DNA of 6,272 bases. It comes from Alphaproteobacteria bacterium. GTDB taxonomy: Bacteria > Pseudomonadota > Alphaproteobacteria > Rhodobacterales > Rhodobacteraceae. The notes under the pieces are model-generated. The model did not search any database, was not told where the DNA came from, and saw nothing but the letters and a program-made list of their open reading frames with translations. Made by a program: the position numbers and the translations under genes. Positions 6,257-6,272 of the stretch are shown here, one piece after another. How positions within the stretch are numbered: the stretch's first letter is position 1; each line of letters opens with the position of its first letter. Location: positions 1-6,272 of the forward strand of contig JAJRRX010000086.1 in the NCBI GenBank assembly GCA_024279075.1, in the 5' to 3' direction.

Positions 6257-6272
6257 GCGATTTCAGGCGATA

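Noticed and set aside
1..6272. An undescribed multi-gene system, mobile element or defence island
   Set aside because: All genes belong to recognised families with household or accessory metabolic roles; no transposase, integrase, direct repeats or defence-type modules are visible. ComM is an AAA+ helicase but its whole length matches ComM/YifB.

Overview
The window looks like ordinary chromosomal DNA from an alphaproteobacterium, most probably Rhodobacterales. This rests on the GC-rich coding style, the character of the protein sequences (a ComM starting MDASVGVIARSYTVAF, a GshB with the GNGGAGVF loop) and the selU, ybdK, gshB, comM gene content. It is an inference from family resemblance, not a search result. 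Genes are tightly packed and no stretch over about 115 bases lacks a gene. I see no rRNA, tRNA, insertion sequence, CRISPR array, prophage or defence gene.

Layout, left to right. (1) Bases 1-772, minus strand: the N-terminal ~257 residues of SelU/MnmH (tRNA 2-selenouridine synthase), running off the left edge. (2) 813-1937, minus: a YbdK-type carboxylate-amine ligase (GCS2 family), 40 bp upstream of selU and probably co-transcribed with it. (3) 1938-2052: a divergent intergenic region with a fair minus-strand promoter (perfect TTGACA -35) and a 13-bp palindrome over its spacer and -10. (4) 2053-2994, plus: gshB, glutathione synthetase. (5) 2994-3887, plus: an HSL-family alpha/beta hydrolase whose ATG overlaps the gshB stop (TAATG). 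(6) 3868-4680, minus: a GNAT acetyltransferase gene split by one in-frame TAG. Its 3' end overlaps the hydrolase 3' end by 20 bp. (7) 4693-6213, minus: comM/yifB, a full-length AAA+ ATPase 12 bp upstream of the GNAT gene. (8) 6214-6272: the comM leader, cut by the window edge.

Functional reading. GshB makes glutathione from gamma-glutamylcysteine, and the divergent YbdK-type enzyme belongs to the superfamily that can make gamma-glutamyl-type bonds, so the pair may share thiol or gamma-glutamyl metabolism (inference). SelU modifies the wobble uridine of some tRNAs, and ComM is a branch-migration helicase used in transformation. These look like neighbours rather than one pathway. I found no convincing undescribed system. 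The best anomaly is the GNAT gene: both halves are intact, in the same frame and together of full family length, but separated by a single amber codon.
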